Below are positions 33,379 to 42,129 of a stretch of 64,000 nucleotides of DNA, piece after piece; position 1 is the stretch's first letter; each line of letters begins with the position of its first letter. This stretch comes from Rossellomorea aquimaris (GTDB lineage: Bacteria > Bacillota > Bacilli > Bacillales > Bacillaceae_B). The position numbers were made by a program, and so were the translations under genes. The stretch covers positions 3,620,001-3,684,000 of the forward strand of contig NZ_CP141595.1 in assembly GCF_035590735.1 (NCBI RefSeq), in the 5' to 3' direction. The notes beneath the pieces were generated by a model. That model had not been told where the DNA came from. It was given only the letters and a program-made list of their open reading frames with translations, and did no database searches.

Positions 33379-34122
33379 ATGATTTCTACATACTTTGAAA
33401 AAATCCAGGAAAAATTACTTGTTGTTCAAACCGAAGAAGCTGAAAAAATGGCAGAGCTTGCTCAAAAGATATCTTCTTCCATCCAACAAGATGGAATTAT
33501 TCAGCTCTTCGGATGCGGTCACTCTCACATCCTTGGAGAAGAAGTGTTCTACAGAGCAGGTGGACTGGTTCCGATCAATCCGATTTTGATTGAGCCGCTC
33601 ATGCTTCATGAAGGAGCAGTACGATCTTCTCAGTTAGAAAGAGCGAAAGGGTATGCGGGTGAGTTTATGAATGCGCAAGATATTCAGCCCCATGATGTGG
33701 TGATCGTTCTCTCCACTTCTGGAAAAAATCCCGTTCCCATCGAAGTAGCTCTTCACGCCAAAGAAATGGGGGCTTATGTTGTGTCCATCAGTTCCTTTGA
33801 TTACGTAGAGAAGGAGATGTCCCGACATCCCAGTGGTAAATTTCTGAGTGAAGTAGTGGATCTTGCCATTAATAATCACTCCGTTGTAGGAGATGCAGTG
33901 CTGACTGACCCAAGAGTGTCTGTTCCTTTCTCTCCATCTTCAACCGTCATCGGCGCGGCGATATTGAACAGCGTCATGGCAGGTGCCATTGAATATATGG
34001 TGATAGACGGAATTGAACCGCCTATCTTCATCAGTGGAAACGTGGATGGCGCAGATGATCATAACGAAAAGTTAATTAAAAAGTATCGTAAGCGTATTCC
34101 TCTGTTAACAAAAGGATTATAG
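33379..34122 (+). CDS. SIS-domain phosphosugar-binding protein (UPF0309 type)
   Basis: A 247-aa protein with one SIS domain: QLFGCGHSHILGEEVFYRAGG binds phosphosugar, VVIVLSTSGKNPVPIEVAL is the second SIS motif, and FSPSSTVIGAAILNSVMAG closes it. It resembles the MurQ/GmhA-like UPF0309 family found next to amino-sugar PTS genes. Its place beside nagR suggests a role in amino-sugar-phosphate handling (inference). The reaction is not known. Confidence 0.82.
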   Translation: MISTYFEKIQEKLLVVQTEEAEKMAELAQKISSSIQQDGIIQLFGCGHSHILGEEVFYRAGGLVPINPILIEPLMLHEGAVRSSQLERAKGYAGEFMNAQDIQPHDVVIVLSTSGKNPVPIEVALHAKEMGAYVVSISSFDYVEKEMSRHPSGKFLSEVVDLAINNHSVVGDAVLTDPRVSVPFSPSSTVIGAAILNSVMAGAIEYMVIDGIEPPIFISGNVDGADDHNEKLIKKYRKRIPLLTKGL

Positions 34123-34124
34123 AG

Positions 34125-34166
34125 AAAAAGAGTAGGAGCCTATTAAATAGGATTCCTACTCTTTTT
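34125..34166. terminator. bidirectional terminator between SIS gene and nagR
   Basis: A 13-bp stem AAAAAGAGTAGGA/TCCTACTCTTTTT (34125-34137 with 34154-34166), with an inner CCTAT/ATAGG helix. Confidence 0.85.
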
Positions 34167-34897
34167 TAAAGTCTGTCCAAGTTGATTTTGAATTTATATT
34201 TATCAGCTCGATAAATCGATCGTACTAACTCAAAAGGGGTACCGTCTTCTAAAAATGAATCTCGTTGGATAAGCAGCACCGGCTCCCCGCTATTCACTTT
34301 TAAATGCTTCGTATCTTCTTCCGTCACAATTGCCGCTTCCACTGATTGAGTGGCATGACTGATGTGAAGGCCCAACTCACTTTCAATATAATGATACAGT
34401 GATTTCCCCAATATTTCCTGATTCAATCCTGGCAGCAGCTTCACCGGGATATAACTTGTTTCCAGTGCCATCGGTTCACCATTTGCAAGACGGATTCGTT
34501 TCATTGTATACACAAGTTCCTCTTCTTCTAACGAAAGAAGATCCTGAATATCCTCACCGACGGGAGAAATTTCAAAATGTAATAATTTGTTGCCTGGCTC
34601 GAGTCCGCGACTCTTCATGTCTTCGCTAAAGCTTGTTAAGCCTTGGAGACTTTGTTCGATTTTTCGATGAGAGACGAATGTCCCTCGCCCTTTTTCTCTA
34701 TATAACACATTTTTATTCACTAGATTGGTAATCGCCTGTCTCACGGTCATCCTGCTGATTTTGAACGATTCCGCGAGCTCCCGCTCAGACGGAAGGGCAT
34801 CACCCGGTTTTAACTCTTCAGACTGTATTAGATGTTTTAGGTGCTCTTCTAACTGATAATACAAAGGAAGAGGAGAATTTTTATTTACCACGAACAC
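34166..34897 (-). CDS. nagR: GntR/HutC-family repressor of GlcNAc genes
   Basis: A 243-aa regulator. The N-terminal GntR winged helix has PLYYQLEEHLKHLI, ELKPGDALPSERELAESFKISRMTVRQAI, and REKGRGTFV. A C-terminal UTRA ligand-binding domain (about 90-240) ends in ELVRSIYRADKYKFKINL. In B. subtilis NagR (YvoA) binds glucosamine-6-phosphate or GlcNAc-6-phosphate and represses nagP and nagAB. Two matching operators lie between nagP and nagA in this window. It is separate from nagAB, with its own promoter. Confidence 0.9.
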   Translation of the reverse strand: MFVVNKNSPLPLYYQLEEHLKHLIQSEELKPGDALPSERELAESFKISRMTVRQAITNLVNKNVLYREKGRGTFVSHRKIEQSLQGLTSFSEDMKSRGLEPGNKLLHFEISPVGEDIQDLLSLEEEELVYTMKRIRLANGEPMALETSYIPVKLLPGLNQEILGKSLYHYIESELGLHISHATQSVEAAIVTEEDTKHLKVNSGEPVLLIQRDSFLEDGTPFELVRSIYRADKYKFKINLDRL

Positions 34898-34932
34898 TTC
34901 TCCTTTCGAAATAACGATTTATCTTTTATTTT

Positions 34933-34961
34933 AGTATATACACCCTGTTTATAACAGACAA
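34933..34961 (-). promoter_or_regulatory. SigA promoter of nagR
   Basis: On the minus strand TTGTCT (34956-34961), a 17-bp spacer and TATACT (34933-34938). Confidence 0.65.
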
Positions 34962-35030
34962 TTATCCAAGGTCCATGTGAAAGTGGCAGACGATTTTGCC
35001 AAATACGACAAACCCGTCTGCTCTCTCCAT

Positions 35031-36413
35031 TTATTTTAACTTTCTTAACTCATCGGCAACAAATTCCACATCTGTCCCGACAATGACTTGAAGATTTTTA
35101 TTGTTTACCTTCATCACACCTTTAGCCCCATGTGCTTTTAACGCTTTTTCATCTACAAGTGTGACGTCATTGATTTGTAATCTTAATCGTGTGGCACAGT
35201 TATCGATCACTGCCAGGTTTTCTTTCCCGCCAAGATCCTTCAGAAAATGTTCAGCCATTATTTCATATTTACTATTTCCACCTGAATTCTCATCTGCTAC
35301 TACCGCATCTTCATCATCTTCACGACCTGGGGTTTTCAAGTTAAACTTCTTGATCAAGAAGGTGAATATGAGGAAATAGATGATCCCATAAAGAATGCCT
35401 ACCCCTAATAACAGCCAAGGTTTTTGGCCGATGTTAAAGTTTAAGATGTAATCAAAGGCACCTGCTGAGAAACCAAAACCGTGATGGATGCCAAGCACGT
35501 ACGTGATGACCATGGAACTTGCTGTTAATACAGCATGAATTCCATAAAGAACAGGAGATAAGAACATGAAACTGAATTCAATCGGCTCTGTAATCCCTGT
35601 TAAGAATGAAGTGACGGCTAACCCGATTAACATCCCTGATACATTGGCACGTAAATGTTTTTTCGCTGTCACGATCATCGCAAGGCACGCTGCAGGCAAA
35701 CCAAACATCATGATCGGGAAGAAGCCTGTTTGGAACGTTCCCGCTGTCGGATCACTCGCAAAGAAACGCGGGATATCCCCCTTCACAATTTCTCCAGCCG
35801 CATCTTTAAATGTTCCAAATTCAAACCATACAAGTGTATTCAATACGTGATGTAACCCCACCGGGATCAAAAGACGATTCAATAAGCCAAACACACCGAC
35901 TCCCGTAGCTCCGGCACCGATGATCCATTCACCAATGGAGTTGATCCCACTCTGGATCGGCGGCCAGACGATTCCAAATATTCCTGCGAGTGCAACCATG
36001 GACGCAGCGGTTACGATTGGAACGAAACGTCTGCCCCCGAAGAATCCCAGCCAGGCCGGAAGTTTAATATCACTATAACGGTTATATAATAAACCTGCCA
36101 CGACCCCGGAGATGATCCCCCCGAAAATCGCCATATTGGAATCCGGATCAAGGGCTTTTAACCCGCCCGTTAATACCAAATAACCAATGGCACCAGCTAA
36201 TCCAGCTGTACCATTTCCATCTTTTGAAAATCCGATTGCCACCCCGATGGCAAAGATCAATGCTAAATTTTTAAATATGGCATCTCCTGCTTCGGACATG
36301 AACGCGATTCCTAATAAGTCATCCTGACCTAAGCGCAGCAATAATGCTGCTGCAGGAAGCACCGCGATTGGAAGCATGAGGGATTTACCGATTCGTTGTA
36401 AGAATCCTAACAT
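35031..36413 (-). CDS. nagP: PTS N-acetylglucosamine transporter subunit EIICB
   Basis: A 460-aa permease with an N-terminal EIIC domain (about 1-350; GLHHVLNTLVWFEFG and FLTGITEPIEFSFMFL). A C-terminal EIIB domain has the phospho-cysteine in AVIDNCATRLRLQI (near 415). It imports GlcNAc as GlcNAc-6-phosphate. The EIIA is absent and must be shared. It is divergent from nagAB with a NagR-type operator and a cre-like site in its leader. Confidence 0.93.
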   Translation of the reverse strand: MLGFLQRIGKSLMLPIAVLPAAALLLRLGQDDLLGIAFMSEAGDAIFKNLALIFAIGVAIGFSKDGNGTAGLAGAIGYLVLTGGLKALDPDSNMAIFGGIISGVVAGLLYNRYSDIKLPAWLGFFGGRRFVPIVTAASMVALAGIFGIVWPPIQSGINSIGEWIIGAGATGVGVFGLLNRLLIPVGLHHVLNTLVWFEFGTFKDAAGEIVKGDIPRFFASDPTAGTFQTGFFPIMMFGLPAACLAMIVTAKKHLRANVSGMLIGLAVTSFLTGITEPIEFSFMFLSPVLYGIHAVLTASSMVITYVLGIHHGFGFSAGAFDYILNFNIGQKPWLLLGVGILYGIIYFLIFTFLIKKFNLKTPGREDDEDAVVADENSGGNSKYEIMAEHFLKDLGGKENLAVIDNCATRLRLQINDVTLVDEKALKAHGAKGVMKVNNKNLQVIVGTDVEFVADELRKLK

Positions 36414-36437
36414 AACATTCTCTCCTTTTGTTTCAGT

Positions 36438-36451
36438 TGAAAGCGTTTAAT
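36438..36451 (-). promoter_or_regulatory. candidate catabolite-responsive element (cre)
   Basis: TGAAAGCGTTTAAT matches the CcpA cre consensus TGWAANCGNTNWCA at all but the last two positions. It lies 25-38 nt before the nagP start, where CcpA could act as a roadblock. Confidence 0.5.
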
Positions 36452-36477
36452 CAGTCCATATCATATCATCATAAAGG

Positions 36478-36497
36478 AATAGATGTCTATACCAATT
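36478..36497 (-). promoter_or_regulatory. NagR operator of nagP
   Basis: On the minus strand AATTGGTATAGACATCTATT has the NagR/YvoA core TGGTATAGA and shares TGGTATAGACATCTAT with the second site at 36575. The core TATAGA-CA-TCTAT is nearly palindromic. Confidence 0.8.
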
Positions 36498-36574
36498 TTA
36501 TGAATAAAAAAGTTAGATTAATGATTTTATAAAGTTAGATTGCAGTTTCACTACAAATATACTGTTCAAACATA

Positions 36575-36596
36575 AACTGGTATAGACATCTATACT
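36575..36596 (+). promoter_or_regulatory. NagR operator of nagAB
   Basis: TGGTATAGACATCTATACT includes the perfect palindrome TATAGACATCTATA and shares 16 bp with the operator at 36478. It overlaps a TATACT -10-like box about 47 nt before the nagA start, so repression would block RNA polymerase. Confidence 0.8.
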
Positions 36597-36642
36597 ATCA
36601 GGTGTTATTGTAGAGATGTAAAGTACTCAAGGAGTGATTTCA

Positions 36643-37851
36643 ATGATCTCAAATATAGAAAAGCTGCTTATTCTGGATGGACACATCTATGGGGAAGATA
36701 CAGTATATGAAAAAGGGTATATCAAAATTGAGAATGGAATGATCACCGAAATGGGTGAGCGTTCCCAGTTAACCAATACAGAAGAATATAAAGTGATTTC
36801 ACTTCCCCATGGGTATAGTGTTGTCCCGGGAATGATAGATATTCATATTCATGGCGTAAATGGTGCCGACACTATGGATGCCACACGGGAAGCTCTCGAC
36901 ACGATGACCGGGACACTTCCGAAAGAAGGAACCACAAGCTTCCTTGCGACAACGATGACCGAAGCATCCGGTGCAATCGAAAAAGCCTTGAAGGCAACGG
37001 CAGACTATATGTCAGACCAGCAAAGAGGCGGTCAGGCAGAAATACTCGGCCTTCATTTAGAAGGTCCATTTATAAACTCGGATAAGGCAGGAGCACAGCC
37101 TCTGAATCGCATCCAAAAGCCAAATGTCGAGGTGTTTAAAAACTGGCATGCTCTTTCAGGAGAGAATATTAAGTTGGTGACCCTTGCCCCTGAACTTGAT
37201 GATGAATACGAATTGATCCGTTACTTAAAAGAGAATGGGATTGTCGCTTCAGTCGGTCATTCCAGTGCAACCTATGATCAAGTCGGGGAAGCCATCGATG
37301 CAGGATTGTCCCATGTTACCCACTTGTTCAACCAAATGTCGGGACTCCATCATCGAGAGCCTGGCATCGTCGGAGCGTCCTTCCTTCGAAAAGAATTAAT
37401 GGTGGAATTGATTTCAGACGGCATACACGTTCGTCCGGAAGTGGTCCAATTGGCATTCAATCAAATTACAGACGAGCGATTAATCCTCATCACTGATTCC
37501 ATGAGAGCCAAATGCTTGAAAAACGGCCAGTATGATCTTGGCGGTCAGATGGTGACGGTTAAGGACGGGAAAGCATTATTGGACGAAGACACTTTAGCAG
37601 GAAGCGTATTGAAGATGAAAGATGCCTTTACAAATATACAGGAATTCACTACGGGAGATATGAGAAGCGCGATCAAAATGACCGCTGAAAACCCTGCCAG
37701 ACAATTAAATGTCTTTGATCGAAAAGGTAGCCTTGCTCCCCGGAAAGATGCAGATATCGTCATATTAGACGAAAACAAAGACGTATACACAACGATATGT
37801 AAAGGGAAAATAGCCTATATTCGAGAGGATGATACTCATGAAACTAATTGA
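36643..37851 (+). CDS. nagA: N-acetylglucosamine-6-phosphate deacetylase
   Basis: A 402-aa amidohydrolase that removes acetate from GlcNAc-6-phosphate. It shows the metal site MIDIHIHGVNGADTMD, LGLHLEGPFINSDKAGAQP, VGHSSATYDQ, THLFNQMSGLHHREPGIVG and the catalytic aspartate in LILITDSMRAK. The usual LITDAM-type stretch reads LITDSMRAKCL here. The ATG at 36643 follows AAGGAGTG; the GTG at 36634 lies inside that site. It overlaps nagB by 14 bp. Confidence 0.95.
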   Translation: MISNIEKLLILDGHIYGEDTVYEKGYIKIENGMITEMGERSQLTNTEEYKVISLPHGYSVVPGMIDIHIHGVNGADTMDATREALDTMTGTLPKEGTTSFLATTMTEASGAIEKALKATADYMSDQQRGGQAEILGLHLEGPFINSDKAGAQPLNRIQKPNVEVFKNWHALSGENIKLVTLAPELDDEYELIRYLKENGIVASVGHSSATYDQVGEAIDAGLSHVTHLFNQMSGLHHREPGIVGASFLRKELMVELISDGIHVRPEVVQLAFNQITDERLILITDSMRAKCLKNGQYDLGGQMVTVKDGKALLDEDTLAGSVLKMKDAFTNIQEFTTGDMRSAIKMTAENPARQLNVFDRKGSLAPRKDADIVILDENKDVYTTICKGKIAYIREDDTHETN

Positions 37852-38587
37852 AGTGAAAGACTACCAGGAAATGAGTCAAGTCGCTGCAGACTATCTGTTA
37901 TCCAAGGTGAAAGAATCTCATAAGCTGATCCTTGGATTAGCCACAGGCGGAACACCACAAGGGCTTTATGAAGCATTGATAAATGACCATAATCAGAACA
38001 GGACCTCCTATCAACATGTATCTTCGTTCAACCTGGACGAATACATCGGATTGTCCGGTCAACACCCTAACAGCTACTACCATTACATGAATGACCACCT
38101 ATTTAAACATATTGATATAGATTCAGAAAACACCCATATCCCTTCTGGAAAAGCCGTCGACCTCGAAAAGGAATGTGAGGCATATGATGAAAAAATCCGT
38201 TTATATGGCGGAATTGACCTTCAAATACTGGGAATCGGCAGTAACGGACATATCGGATTTAATGAACCAGGTACTCCTTTTGAATCCAACACCCACATTG
38301 TAGAGCTTGCCGAGTCTACACGTGAGGCTAATGCCCGTTATTTTGACTCGATTGATGAAGTACCTGCTCAAGCCATCACAATGGGGATTTCTTCGATTAT
38401 GAAAAGCAAAGAAATCCTTCTCCTTGTTTCAGGTGAGGCGAAACAAGTGGCCATGAAAAAGTTAGTAGAAGGAAAAATCTCTGAGAACTTCCCTGCTTCT
38501 ATCTTGAATCGCCACGAGCATGTCACGGTGATTGCCGATCAAGAAGCGCTGGCAATGGTGAAAGGGTTAGAGTTGTTGAATAGATGA
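37838..38587 (+). CDS. nagB: glucosamine-6-phosphate deaminase
   Basis: A 249-aa enzyme that converts glucosamine-6-phosphate to fructose-6-phosphate and ammonia. It has GLATGGTPQGLYEAL (phosphate loop), SFNLDEYIGL (with the catalytic Asp/Glu), and LGIGSNGHIGFNEPGTPF (active-site His). The start chosen is the ATG at 37838 behind CGAGAGG. Translational coupling with nagA is evident from the overlap. Confidence 0.95.
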   Translation: MKLIEVKDYQEMSQVAADYLLSKVKESHKLILGLATGGTPQGLYEALINDHNQNRTSYQHVSSFNLDEYIGLSGQHPNSYYHYMNDHLFKHIDIDSENTHIPSGKAVDLEKECEAYDEKIRLYGGIDLQILGIGSNGHIGFNEPGTPFESNTHIVELAESTREANARYFDSIDEVPAQAITMGISSIMKSKEILLLVSGEAKQVAMKKLVEGKISENFPASILNRHEHVTVIADQEALAMVKGLELLNR

Positions 38588-38631
38588 AAGGATGAAGATG
38601 TGGAGTAAGTATGTTTAGTCCATGTCTGGAG

Positions 38632-38655
38632 AGCGGCGGACAATGGTTCGCCGCT
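38632..38655 (+). terminator. terminator of nagAB
   Basis: A 7-bp GC stem AGCGGCG/CGCCGCT is followed by TTTAT. Confidence 0.75.
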
Positions 38656-38693
38656 TTTATATAGATTAAAACTAAGAATATTATAAAAAAAGA

Positions 38694-38723
38694 TTGACGA
38701 ACGCTATGAACATTTCTTATAAT
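38694..38723 (+). promoter_or_regulatory. SigA promoter of tRNA-Ala
   Basis: TTGACG (38694-38699), an 18-bp spacer and TATAAT (38718-38723) lie 19 nt before the tRNA. Confidence 0.8.
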
Positions 38724-38741
38724 TAATCTTGACCGATTCAC

Positions 38742-38814
38742 GGGGCATTAGCTCAGCTGGGAGAGCGTTTGGCTGGCAGCCAAAAGGTCAGCGGTTCGAT
38801 CCCGCTATGCTCCA
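38742..38814 (+). tRNA. tRNA-Ala (anticodon GGC)
   Basis: A complete 73-nt cloverleaf: acceptor GGGGCAT/ATGCTCC with the alanine identity pair G3-U70, D arm GCTC..GAGC, anticodon stem TTTGG/CCAAA with loop CTGGCAG (anticodon GGC), T arm AGCGG TTCGATC CCGCT, and discriminator A73. The 3' CCA is not encoded. It is a single-gene unit with its own promoter and terminator. Confidence 0.97.
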
Positions 38815-38823
38815 TACATAAAG

Positions 38824-38853
38824 AGGCGTCCTTATTTCTAAATAAGGACGCCT
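38824..38853 (+). terminator. terminator of tRNA-Ala
   Basis: A perfect 14-bp stem (38824-38837 with 38840-38853) has a 2-nt gap and is followed by seven T. Confidence 0.9.
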
Positions 38854-39124
38854 TTTTTTATGTTTTTAGATGATTGGCGGTTCATCGATTCAGTGACAAT
38901 GTATGTACGACTGTCGATACTATAATACATGAAGAGATATCGTCTATATATATAAATAACAAAGGGTCCGGACGTTTAATCGGTACCTTTTTTCACCACC
39001 AATAAATTGACTTTTCTGAATTCCATAAGTAACATTTTCCTTATAAGGAAAAGCTCGCCGATTACATACGCTTCCTTCTTATTATTTGCACCTGTTCCGG
39101 CAAAGGAGAAAGGAGAAGAATACC

Positions 39125-40342
39125 ATGAATCAGTATGGAAACCATGTCCAAAATGAAATCTATCAGAGGAAGGTCCGTCCCTCCATTCCATTCCGGTTTG
39201 AAGAGCTTGAAAGAAAGGCCCGGGAAAAGCTTGAAGACGGTCCTTATTATTATGTAGCGGGAGGTGCCGGCGGTGAAGATACGATGCGCGCCAACAGAAA
39301 TGCCTTCGCCCGCTGGCAGATTGTTCCCCGTATGCTGAACAACGTTGAAAACCGTGATCTGAAGGTGACTGTCTTGGGAGAAGTCTACTCCTCCCCTCTT
39401 ATGCTCGCTCCCATCGGAGTCCAATCCATCGTTCACCCTGATGGGGAACTCGCGTCTGCACGTGCGGCATCATCCATGAATGTTCCGTTCATTGCAAGCT
39501 CAGCCTCTACTTACTCCATGGAGGAAATCGCTTCTGTCATGGGTAACTCCCCAAGATGGTTTCAGCTTTATTGGAGCAACGAACGTGAGATTGCAGCCAG
39601 TATGCTGAGCAGGGCTGAAGCGTCCGGATACTCCGCTATCGTCGTTACTCTTGATGCTGCGATGATGGCATGGCGTGAATCTGACCTTGAAAACGCGTAT
39701 CTTCCCTTTCTGTCAGGGGAAGGAGTCGGGAATTATGTGAGCGACCCTGTCTTTCGTTCAATGCTGAAAGATCCCCCTGAAGTTGACGCGAAGGCAGCTG
39801 CCACCCTATGGGCCAAAGTGTTTGGCAATGCCAGTTTGACGTGGGATGACCTGCAGTTCCTGCGTGATCATACAAGCCTGCCGATTCTTCTTAAAGGAAT
39901 TCTACACCCCGATGACGCAAAGCTTGCCATTGATCACGGAATGGATGGGATTATTGTATCCAATCATGGTGGAAGGCAGGTTGACGGGGCCGTTGGAGCT
40001 TTAGACTCATTGCCGGTGATTTGTCAGGTTGTGAATGGACGTATTCCTGTACTATTTGACAGTGGAATCCGACGGGGTGCGGATGTAGTGAAAGCATTGG
40101 CCCTGGGAGCGAGTTCCGTTCTCTTAGGCAGACCCTATATGTATGGATTGACCCTGGCTGGTGAACAAGGGGTGAAGGATGTCATCCGGAATACACTGGC
40201 CGATCTCGATTTGACGATGGCCCTTTCTGGTCAAGCATCCGTTTCAGAATTAGATCCATCACTTCTGACTGACGTGAAAGCCACATCAATTCCTTCAAGG
40301 ACAGGAAGACCGGATTCACAATCTGCGGGAATGAAGTCATAA
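39125..40342 (+). CDS. FMN-dependent alpha-hydroxy-acid oxidase, lactate 2-monooxygenase type
   Basis: A 405-aa TIM-barrel flavoenzyme. It has YYYVAGGAGGEDTMRANR near the N-terminus, LAPIGVQSIVHPDGE, the FMN/substrate stretch IIVSNHGGRQVDGAVGALDSLP with the catalytic histidine, and PVLFDSGIRRGADVVKAL binding the FMN phosphate. The segment AWRESDLENAYLPFLSGEG-(V)-GNYVSDPVF resembles L-lactate 2-monooxygenase more than short lactate oxidases. It would oxidise L-lactate to acetate and CO2 or to pyruvate and H2O2. The ATG follows AAAGGAGAAAGGAG. It is monocistronic. Confidence 0.85.
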   Translation: MNQYGNHVQNEIYQRKVRPSIPFRFEELERKAREKLEDGPYYYVAGGAGGEDTMRANRNAFARWQIVPRMLNNVENRDLKVTVLGEVYSSPLMLAPIGVQSIVHPDGELASARAASSMNVPFIASSASTYSMEEIASVMGNSPRWFQLYWSNEREIAASMLSRAEASGYSAIVVTLDAAMMAWRESDLENAYLPFLSGEGVGNYVSDPVFRSMLKDPPEVDAKAAATLWAKVFGNASLTWDDLQFLRDHTSLPILLKGILHPDDAKLAIDHGMDGIIVSNHGGRQVDGAVGALDSLPVICQVVNGRIPVLFDSGIRRGADVVKALALGASSVLLGRPYMYGLTLAGEQGVKDVIRNTLADLDLTMALSGQASVSELDPSLLTDVKATSIPSRTGRPDSQSAGMKS

Positions 40343-40349
40343 TGAATCA

Positions 40350-40374
40350 GCCTCTGTCTAACACTGACAGGGGC
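40350..40374 (+). terminator. terminator of the lactate-oxidising enzyme gene
   Basis: A 9-bp stem GCCTCTGTC/GACAGGGGC with one G-U pair is followed by TTTTTG. Confidence 0.8.
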
Positions 40375-40531
40375 TTTTTGTTCAGTTCATTTGTATCCCT
40401 AGAAATCATTCTCCATCAATGCTGCTTTCACATATGACAAAACATGACCAATAGTAAAAGATACTATGAAATTTCCCATCCTCCCCCGTACCTGACATGG
40501 TATACTTTCATGTACAAAGGGGTTGATAATT

Positions 40532-41083
40532 TTGGAAAAATATCCAGTATTTGAAACGGAGAGAATATTACTAAGGCAGATCACTTTGCAAGATGTCGAT
40601 TTTCTTTATGGACTCTATACTTCCGGGGACGTTCTCCGCTATTTCGGAATGAGTCCGATCGATTCGAGAGAAGTGGCGGTAAATATGGTCGACAACTACG
40701 AAAAGCACCTGGAATCAGGCGGTCCCATGCGCTGGGCCATCGTGGAGAAGCATTCGAATAAGATGATCGGAACATGTGGCTTCCACGGCATTTCGAAAGC
40801 GTATAAGCGGTGCGAAATCGGATATGACCTTAGCCCTGATCACTGGGGTAAAGGAATCATGGGTGAGGCACTCTCCCCGTTACTCAGCTACCTATTTGCA
40901 GATAAAGGAATGAATCGTGTAGGGGCAGTGATCGTTCCTTATAATAAGGCTTCATCACGAGTAGTTGAAAAACTCGGTTTCAAACAAGAAGGCTTACTAA
41001 GGGAATATATCCTTCAGGATGATCAAGTATATGATGCATATATGTACAGTTTATTGAAGAAAGAATGGCTTTCAGAGTTTTAG
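40532..41083 (+). CDS. RimJ/RimL-type GNAT acetyltransferase
   Basis: A 183-aa protein starting EKYPVFETERILLRQITLQDVDFLY. The beta4/motif A segment is CEIGYDLSPDHWGKGIMGEAL (W-G-K-G-I-M acetyl-CoA loop), and the C-terminal VVEKLGFKQEGLLREYI is typical of ribosomal-protein or aminoglycoside-type GNATs. The start chosen is TTG at 40532, 9 nt after AAAGGGG; a TTG at 40523 touches that site. The target is unknown. Confidence 0.82.
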   Translation: MEKYPVFETERILLRQITLQDVDFLYGLYTSGDVLRYFGMSPIDSREVAVNMVDNYEKHLESGGPMRWAIVEKHSNKMIGTCGFHGISKAYKRCEIGYDLSPDHWGKGIMGEALSPLLSYLFADKGMNRVGAVIVPYNKASSRVVEKLGFKQEGLLREYILQDDQVYDAYMYSLLKKEWLSEF

Positions 41084-41136
41084 ACGAACTTGAATAGGCA
41101 ATAATGGTCAGTGCAGATGAAAAAGGAGCTGGTAGT

Positions 41137-42129
41137 ATGGTGCAGCAAATGTTTCATGGATTCTTGCGCTGGCCTTTAGTTATACGAATATTTACAATCG
41201 CCATTACGTTGATGCTTTCATTTGGAACGATCATTCATTTCATAGAGCCCGATACCTTCCCTTCCTTATTCGATGGGATCTGGTGGGCGATTATTACGAC
41301 TTCCACTGTGGGGTATGGGGATTTTGTTCCTACATCATTTGAAGGCAGATTGATTGGCATTGTTCTCATCCTTGTAGGTGCAGGCTTTCTTTCAACTTAT
41401 TTTGTCACACTTGCGGCGGAAACGGTCATGACACAAAATGCCTATCTGGAAGGAAAAGCTGCCTTTAAGGGAAAAGAGCATGTCGTCATAGTAGGCTGGA
41501 ACGAACGAACGCGGGAAGTGATTAACCAGCTGACTTCTCTTCAATCCCAGTGTGATATCATTCTTGTCGATGAAACCCTTCAAAAGAACCCCTATAATAA
41601 TAACCATATTCATTTCGTTAGAGGAACACCTTTTAAAGATGCAATTTTGAACAAAGTGAACCTACATGAAGCTTCGATTGCCATTATCACTGCTGATCAA
41701 AATAAAGATGAGATGACGGCAGACATGAATTCCGTCTTAACTCTGCTGGCGATAAAGGGTAATCATCCTGCTTTATACACGGTCGTGGAAATCCTCCAGA
41801 AGGATCAAGTGGCCAATGCCAAACGCGCTGGAGCCGATGAAGTAATTCAAACGAATATGCAGACCAGCTACGTAATGATGAACAGTATCATTTCTCAAGG
41901 CATGTCTAAGACGATTTTAAAGCTGTTGAACCACCTTAAAGGAAATAACCTGAAGCTGATCCCTGTTTCCAATGAATTCATCAATGAAAATTTTCATTCA
42001 TTGAGTGCACACCTTCTGAAGAACAATATTATCTTATTAGGCATAAAAAAAGGAGAAAACACGACTGTGAATCCTCCTTTGACGACTTTGGTTGAAGAAA
42101 CGGATGAACTGCTTGTTATCTCTAACTAG
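41137..42129 (+). CDS. yugO: YugO-type potassium channel with TrkA-N/RCK domain
   Basis: A 330-aa protein: two helices (about 12-32 and 75-100) flank a pore loop with the potassium filter TVGYGD. An RCK domain (KEHVVIVGWNERTREVINQL, about 115-240) and a RCK-C-like tail follow. In B. subtilis YugO releases potassium during electrical signalling in biofilms. The ATG at 41137 follows AAAAGGAG; the earlier ATG at 41104 has no site. Length matches YugO. Its 3' end overlaps the convergent yugN by 8 bp. Confidence 0.9.
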   Translation: MVQQMFHGFLRWPLVIRIFTIAITLMLSFGTIIHFIEPDTFPSLFDGIWWAIITTSTVGYGDFVPTSFEGRLIGIVLILVGAGFLSTYFVTLAAETVMTQNAYLEGKAAFKGKEHVVIVGWNERTREVINQLTSLQSQCDIILVDETLQKNPYNNNHIHFVRGTPFKDAILNKVNLHEASIAIITADQNKDEMTADMNSVLTLLAIKGNHPALYTVVEILQKDQVANAKRAGADEVIQTNMQTSYVMMNSIISQGMSKTILKLLNHLKGNNLKLIPVSNEFINENFHSLSAHLLKNNIILLGIKKGENTTVNPPLTTLVEETDELLVISN

